Source: Castanea sativa (taxonomy: Eukaryota > Streptophyta > Magnoliopsida > Fagales > Fagaceae). From it: DNA of 64,000 bases. Positions 57,335 to 64,000 of the stretch are shown here, piece after piece (within the stretch, counting starts at the first letter, position 1; every line of letters begins with the position of its first letter). Made by a program: the position numbers and the translations under genes. The notes beneath the pieces are model-generated. The model saw only the letters and a list, made by a program, of their open reading frames with translations. It was not told the DNA's origin and made no database searches. The stretch covers positions 21,763,614 to 21,827,613 of the forward strand of contig NC_134015.1 of NCBI RefSeq assembly GCF_040712315.1, given 5' to 3'.

Positions 57335-59820
57335 AACTTAAGCCTTTTATGGATAGCATCATAACCCCTTATCAGAATGCCTTCATTCAAGGAAGAAACA
57401 TCCGTGACAATATTCTTATTGTTCATGAGATCCTTGATATCCTTAAGAAAAATAAAGGTAGGAAAAATTGCTTTGGGGTACTAAAGATTGCCATGAGCAA
57501 AGTTTATGATAGGGTGGATTGGAATTTCCTGAAAGCTGTGTTTTTTGATAACCGGTCAGAAATCCTAAAAACTGTGTTAATTGCCATGAAACTGATCCAA
57601 AATGGGTAACATGGATCATGGAGTATGTAACTTCAATCCATTATACTTTACTAGTTAATAGCAGTTTGACAAAGTCTTTCAAACCTTCTAAAGGTCTTAG
57701 ACAAAGAGATCATCTTTCCCCATACCTTTTTCTTATGTGTGCCAAAATTTTATCTATCTCCCTTTTACAAGCAAAGAATTCTAATATGATCAAAAGGGTT
57801 AAAGTTGGTAGATTTGGGTGGTCTTTTACTCATCTTTTGTTTTGCTGATGACTCCCTACTTTTTTAAAGAAAAGATGACAAATCTTTAGAAAATATCTAG
57901 AAAATCTTAGATTGGTATTGCTCCTTATCAGGACAGAGGATCAATCTATCAAAATCTGATTTCTTTTGCTCCCAAACATGTCTAGAGATGATCGGGAATC
58001 CCTTGCCAAGTCCCTTCAAGTGAACTTGGTACAAAACCCTAGCAAATATCTTGGTCATAATTTTAGATTGAGGGGTAACAGAGTTACTAATTTTCAATTT
58101 TTGGCTGATAAACTCAATTCCAAGTTGCAAGGTTGGAAGGCAAAGTTTCTATCCCAAGCTGGTAGAAAAACCTTTATTTCCTCTATCTTGCAAACTCTCC
58201 CACTCTACACCTTTTCATGTTTTAAAGTACCAGAAACCATTTGCAGCAAGATGGACTCTATAATTAAAGCATTTTGGTGGGGTCATGAACAAGGAGTGAG
58301 AAAACTACATTTGATCAACTGGGACAAAATATGCTAGCCCAGGAGTATGGGGGTTTTAGGACTTAAGAAATTTAGATTAATGAACCAAGCCATGCTTGCA
58401 AAACAGTTTTGGAGGATCAGCCACAACCCATGATCTCTACTTGTAAAAACTTTAAAGGCAAAATACTTCCCTACTTATTCCATACAGGATTGCACACCTA
58501 AACCCCATCAATCCTGGTTTTGGAGAAGTATCATCAAATAAGATAATCCCAAACTTAGAGAAGAAAGATGGTGGATTGGTAAAGGCTATGATATTCCAAT
58601 TAGAAACCAAGTTTGGTTCAAAAGTCCAACATAGAATCTAAATAGCTCTAGACTACACACTAGCACTCTAAAATTTTGAAAATGCCTTTATCTAAGACAA
58701 GTTTAGTAAGTGATAAACTCCTCTAGAAGCATTCTAACAATGAGGAATTCAAAGTCAGAACTGCTTACAACTTACTTCTAGAAGATTCCTATAACTCTCC
58801 CCCAAACTAGTACAGGCACACTCATATCCAAAAAAGAGGTTTGGAAACTCCTTTGGGATATCAAAGTACCTCTGAAAATCTGTAATTTTGTGTAAAAGCT
58901 CATGCATGATAGTCTCCCTACTTTCCTCACCTTAAAAAATAGGGGAATCTCAACCTATAACAACTACACTTTATGCAATGCAGGGAATGAATCCACATCA
59001 CATCTTTTTTTGCATTGTCCTTTTGCTAGAGCTTGCTAGCATGGCTTTCCCTTAGTAGTTCACACATCCGATCGAATCAATATCTCAATGTAGCAATGGG
59101 TTGAAGACATTCTAGTTAGACACAAAATAAGAGAGGCTGAATCTATGGGATATATGCAAGTCATCTTTACTACTTTATGGACCATTTGGAATCATAGAAA
59201 CCTTGTAGTCCATGAGGGTAAAGACCCAAGTCCTATGGAAGTGGTTTTAACTGCTCAAAATTTGTCTTGCATGTACAAGGAATCTTTCACCAATGAACCA
59301 AACACTAATAGGCAAACTAGAAGATCAAAATTAAAATACTATTCAGCAGCAGGAAAATGGCAACTAATCATCAAAATTGCAGAGGCTAGCAGAAAGAAAC
59401 CTAGAAGGAGTGCTTTTGCGTATGAAGCTAAGAATATGCAAGGAGATATCATGTTTTATGGAGTAGCTAGCAGAACAACAAGCTTAGCTTATGGGGTTGT
59501 ACAAGAAGCTATATATGGTAGAGGCAGCTCTCAAAGCTAGAAACCGTGGCTTTCAACGAATTTTGTTCCTAAGTAACAGTAGAAGTCTAGTCCAAATTTT
59601 CAACAAGAAGAAGATCCCAGAATGGCAAGAGAAGACCATGATTGTAGATCTAAATTTTTTGTACCAAAATGGATTGATCTCTAAGCTGTTCTTAGTCCCC
59701 AAAGTTGTTCTTAATCCGGTTTGGACTGTAGCTAATATGGCAACCAGAATGCCAATACATCGATGCTGGTCCAACCTAGCTATTTTGTAACTTTTTTAAA
59801 CTATGTTTATCTCCCTTTCA
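57335..59820 (+). pseudogene. 5'-truncated L1-type LINE ORF2: RT, zinc-binding and RNase H regions
   Basis: It starts abruptly inside the RT (LKPFMDSIITPYQNAFIQGR). It then shows AMSKVYDRVDWNFL with the first catalytic Asp, SKGLRQRDHLSPYLFLMCAK, FADDSLLF (about 57841-57864), LNSKLQGWKAKFLSQAGRKT, the zf-RVT region (ESTSHLFLHCPFARA, about 58990-59030) and a terminal RNase H-like domain (59145-59790, with FYGVASRTT, LFLSNSRSLVQIF). Stops and frameshifts are frequent (57609, 57848, 57899, 58335 onward). An A-rich tail follows (CAAAAAATAAAATAAAG). It is absent from copy B. In an active copy it would make cDNA at the target site; this one cannot. Confidence 0.88.
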
Positions 59821-60279
59821 ATGGTATCAAAAAATAAAATAAAGTATAAAACTACCATTTTCCATTTCTTTTCCTTTTTCTTTTTTCTTTTTCATTTTTT
59901 TTTTTGTTGCTAAATTTCATTAAAGCTATTGCCTCAAACACCTTACAGTGCACTCAAGTGCTCACATAGGCTCTAAATGTGAACTCCTCACTAAAGGTGT
60001 CTTGCCTCAAAGCTTCAAAGGCACCTTAGTAGCGCCTTGCCTGGCCTAAACACCAAGCTTGCCTTTGACTACACTAAATGGAATGAAATTGGTAGGAAAA
60101 AACACCTATTTCATCATGTTCCTTAAAAATCCAATTTTTCATTCCTCTAACATTACGAGGAATTTGAGGGAATTGAATGGAGTTTAATGCAATTTCAAGA
60201 GAAATCCCCATAATGCTCTTTATATTTTACAAATTTCTTGTAACACACATCTCTTATTATTTGGCACATTTTACTCGAT

Positions 60280-60440
60280 GAGTAATGTTACAGCCACAAA
60301 TTATTTTGTAACGTTTTTACAAATGTTGTTATGGTCAACTTCTTATTGGTTTTCATCTAAGCCCTTAACTAACATCACTTTTTCATTTACCAATAATCAC
60401 TTATCAAATCAACAATTTGTAAAAAAATCTAGCATTACTC
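60280..60440. mobile_element. 161-bp MITE (GAGTAATGTTA ends), copy A
   Basis: The ends are GAGTAATGTTA and, reversed, GAGTAATGCTA. A ~10-bp near-identical duplication flanks it (TTTACTCGAT left, TTTACTTGAT right). The same element sits at the same place in copy B (63744-63930), so it was there before the segment was duplicated. Confidence 0.8.
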
Positions 60441-60495
60441 TTTACTTGATTCATATCTATGCTCTCTCTCTCTTTCAAACAAGGTTACTTACTCT

Positions 60496-62261
60496 TCACT
60501 CTTTTATATCTTAGTCCCATTTCATTTTATTAAAATTTACCCATTTAATTATATTACTTTACAAACTTCAAACAAAGTCTCTAAATATAGTGACTAAGCA
60601 AGATATACTCCAAATTTCAAAGCATGGCATCACAATAGCTAATAAATAACCAACTAAACACACAATAAATATATATTTCCAAATTTCAAACTATATAAGA
60701 AACACCCACTCATACTAGTTGACATGTTTTTTTTTTTTTTCAAAGTCATGCTAGTAATTGATGACTTTTATTTCCTAAATATCATGAGGCAACAAAAAAT
60801 TTGATGTTTGAGGATACTTATGATGTGTTTGGCCACCGGTAAAAAGGAGGAAAGAGAAAAATATTGCTCAATTTTGAGTTGAGTGATTTTTTTTTGTTGG
60901 ATTAGTAAAGAATGAAAAGAATATTTGAACAAGCATAATAACAATAATAATACACACAAACACAAATATTGACGCCAACATAGACCAACTTTGTGGAAAA
61001 ATTTCTGACAAATTGCAACAAAAAAAAATTAAAAATTAAAATAATAATAATAATAATAATAATAATAAGACATTCTCATTTGTGGTGTGTAGAAGACAAA
61101 AAGAGACTACCAATTTGTTGAAGGCTGTCGGTCTTTTCATGGCTGCGATGTGGGGGAACTAAGGATGGGTTTTGGACTTTTGGGGCCTTTGAGCAGAACG
61201 AGTGTTACAGCTAACAATAGTAATTAAACTTTAAATTTGGATTAACCCAATAGATAGGAGCCTTAACTCAATAAATGGTAAATTGATAAACCATTTATGC
61301 AATTGAACCAATAAAATCCAATAAAGTCGAGTGAGACTTTTGCAACTTGTAAGCTGTGATTTGAATTGCTCTTTTTCACTCACTCGGTTTTGTAATTTAG
61401 AAAATATATTACATGGGATTACCATTTTCTGAATGAGGAGTGTTATGAAAATAAAAGGTTTTATATAATTATTATGTTGATGATGAACTTTTCAGTTTTC
61501 AAAAAATTTTAAGTTTTAGCTCAAATTGTAATTCATGGGAGCAACTAGTGAGATATGCAAAATCTATAGAATGTGACTCTGGAATTTGAGGTATGATTAA
61601 TTTTAAGTCATGTGATAGGATTTTATTTGGCAAAGACATTGTTGCAATTTTATGATATCCTTTTATTTTATGCTTTTATAGTGTTGTTACTTGTAAAATA
61701 TGACTAGTTTTTTACAATTAATTTTAATTAGTAACTTATACTCTCAAATAATATAATACTTAATCTTCCAAAAAACAGTAAGACTCTAAATGAATTAAGC
61801 TATTCATAAACAGTTCAAGTTTGGCTCAATAAAAAGATCATTAATATTCATTTATTTACAAATGAGCCAAGCTTGGGCTTTAAATTTTAGACTTGTTCAA
61901 TAAACGAACTAAGTTCAAGGATAAAAAAATTTGTTCATGAACAATAAAAAATATGATTTTTTGGAATTCTTGGGGCTTGGTAAGCAAACTGAGGCAAACA
62001 AAATACAGTATCAACAACATTAATAAGATGTGTTCTATAGTATAATGGTCAATATTTTATATGATAGGGAATATGATGTTGGATGCGATAGGTGGACAAG
62101 AATATATGTGACTGACCTTTTAGGATTATGGCTTTGTTGTTGTTGTTGTTGTTGGTGGTGGTGTTGTCTTTTTCATCTTGGTTAAAAAAATGAATATTTT
62201 TGTGTTTTTTTACAAAATTTAATTAATCTTTTCTCATAAATTTATTTGTTATTTAACTTTT
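60496..62261. other. Intergenic between the duplicated copies
   Basis: AT-rich. It includes an (AAT)n run at about 61040-61068 and a (TTG)n/(GGT)n patch at about 62130-62166. No gene, RNA or clear transposon end is recognised. It is not established whether this part belongs to the duplicated unit. Confidence 0.5.
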
Positions 62262-62540
62262 TAGGGAACTTAACATATAGTACCTAAGTTTTTCTCTATA
62301 GAAAAATATCTAAAATAAAAATTAAGCAATTTTTCAAGTGTCTTTATATAGCTTGAGGTGTGAGATACCAAAAGGGCACTCACCCAAGTGAATTGAGGAG
62401 CCCAACTCTAAATATAGTTATCATACTTTATGATATGATGAACTCAAATCATATGTATATCTAAGGTTTACACTCAATCATATTAAAGAAAAGAAAAAAA
62501 CTTTTCCCCTTTATGATCCCACATTTTCTCAGCGTACAAA

Positions 62541-62571
<31 letters not shown>

Positions 62572-63942
62572 CAAGTGCATTGAGGAGTCCAACTCTAAAT
62601 ATAGTTATTATACATTATGCTATGATGAACTCAAATCATATGTATATCTAAGGCTTACACTCAATCATATCAAAGAAAAGAAAAATCTTTTCCTCTTTAT
62701 TTTTTCCACATTTTCTCAGCGAGCAAACACAACAACAACAACAAAAAGATACTCAAAATCATGTATTTTTAGCAAACAAAAAACAAGAAAATAAAACAAA
62801 CAACTCATAATTAAGTTAATAAAAAAAAAGAGAAAAATAGAACATACCTGGAGAAAGGCAAGAACTATGGAGAAGTAGTCGCGTGAACGATGGAGAAGCG
62901 GTGTGACAGAGACAGAGGGAGAAGAACGGCTGTGAAGACAGCAAAGAAAGTTGAGTAGTTTTGATATAAGAAAGAGAAAAAATAAATTGTGTTCATTAGG
63001 GATTGAACCTGGGATTGTGCCATTATAAATATTTTTTACATATTAATTTAGGATGAAGTAAATTACGGTTCTTATCCTTTACACCTTATTTCAATTTGAT
63101 CCATAACTTTTCAATTATATCAATTTAGTCTCTAACCTTTCAGTATTGTGTCAATTTAGTCATGTTATTATATTTTCGTTGATGCGCTAATAAACTTTTT
63201 TTTTTTTGGTTATTTACTACGTTAGGAATTTCTATTTGAAAGAAAAAAATATTGACTAAATTGACATAACACTTAAAGGTTAGAAATCAAATTAATATAA
63301 TTGAAAAGTTATGGACGAAATTGAAATATAAAAACTACCATTTTCCTCTTTTTTTTCTTTTTTGCTAAATTTCATTAAAGCTATTACCTCAAACACCTTA
63401 CAGTTCGTTTAAGGCACTCAAGGGCTCACCTAGGCTCTAAATGTGAACTCCTCACTAAAGGTGTCTTGCCTCAAAGCTTCTAAGGCACCTTAGTGGCGCC
63501 TTGCCTGGCCTAAACACCAAGCTTGCCTTTGACTACACTAACTGAAATGAAATTAGTAAGAGAGAACACCTATTTCATCATGCTCCTTAAAAATTCAAAT
63601 TTTCATTCATCTCAAATTATGAGGAATTTGAGGGAATTGAATGAAGTTTAATGCAATTTCAAGAGAAATCCCCATAATGCTCTTTATATCTTACAAATTT
63701 CTTGTAACACACATCTCTTATTATTTGGCACATTTTACTCGATGAGTAATATTACAGTCATAAATTATTTTACAACGTTTTTACAAAATTTTGTTGTGGC
63801 TAACTTCTTACTGGTTTTCATTTAAGTCCATAACTAACATCATCTTTTCATTTACCAATAACCACTTATCACATCAACAATTTGTAAAAAAATAAAAATT
63901 ATAAATTTTTTTGCATCTCTAGCATTACTCTTTACTTAATTC

Positions 63943-63978
<36 letters not shown>

Positions 63979-64000
63979 CAAGGTTACTTATTTTACTCTC
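62262..64000. repeat. Duplicated segment, copy B (compact, runs off window)
   Basis: It matches the blocks of copy A in the same order without the hAT, Mutator-like, 191-bp MITE, nested MITE and LINE insertions. It has its own change: a ~186-bp internal tandem duplication (62381-62566 and 62567-62750), each part ending in (CAA)n. The segment ends at the window edge with a (CT)n run (63946-63975). Confidence 0.88.
63744..63930. mobile_element. MITE (GAGTAATRTTA ends), copy B
   Basis: The counterpart of the MITE at 60280-60440, slightly longer because of a TAAAAATTATAAATTTTTTT-like insertion near its right end. Flanks TTTACTCGAT and TTTACTTAAT correspond to the same duplication. Confidence 0.78.

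Larger units (their letters stand above)
51484..60495. repeat. Duplicated segment, copy A (interrupted)
   Basis: Blocks 51484-51760, 53239-53527, 56146-56600, about 56995-57080 and 59846-60495 match, in order and orientation, the compact segment at 62262-64000. Shared words include GGGCACTCACCCAAGTGAAT, ATGGAGAAGCGGTGTGA, ATAAATTGTGTTCA-like text and AAGGTGTCTTGCCTCAAAGC. The intervening pieces are transposon insertions absent from copy B. Confidence 0.88.

Overview
The window looks like nuclear DNA of a eudicot plant, most likely a woody rosid. The evidence is one spliced host gene with short introns and classical plant splice sites, AT-rich intergenic DNA, and a dense load of plant transposons: Tat-type Ty3/gypsy elements, L1-type LINEs with a terminal RNase H region, a TRIM, SINEs, hAT elements and Mutator-type MITEs. 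The style of the gypsy elements resembles those of Fagales, but the family assignment is only an impression. Most long reading frames are retroelement remnants or low-complexity shadows. The only intact host gene I can support is an 8-exon BCCIP homologue on the minus strand (43986-50577, 325 codons plus stop).

Layout. 1-12190: AT-rich DNA with a ~1.09 kb-spaced direct duplication, a GA/GATC-rich TIR element with a perfect-looking hairpin, two solo-LTR-like pieces, a hAT element with an 8-bp target duplication (7525-8619), and SINE-like and CACTA-end fragments. 12191-20434: a Ty3/gypsy element bounded by the 5-bp duplication AGTAG. Nearly all gag-pol has been lost, but a large gene encoding a plant mobile domain (PMD) is kept in antisense between the pol tail and the 3' LTR. 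20440-30690: gene-poor, with SINEs, a foldback MITE and microsatellites. 30692-42233: a second, nearly complete Tat-type element on the minus strand (TSD ATGTT). It has gag, protease, RT, RNase H and integrase, an eight-unit ~150-bp tandem array, and an antisense accessory frame resembling the 'putative gypsy type transposon' (Transposase_28) family. 42239-50577: a small tandem repeat and then BCCIP, whose introns hold a SINE, a TRIM and two LINE insertions, one with a 5' inversion. 51484-64000: two copies of one ancestral segment. The first (51484-60495) is swollen by nested insertions: hAT, a long-TIR Mutator-like element containing another hAT, a MITE, a MITE nested in its own relative, and a truncated LINE. 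The second (62262-64000) lacks them and shows the empty sites.

The most interesting theme is that two different Tat-type retrotransposons carry two different accessory genes in the same place and orientation: antisense, between pol and the 3' LTR, converging on pol. The second strong theme is the set of paralogous empty sites that lets the insertion history of the right-hand 12 kb be read directly.
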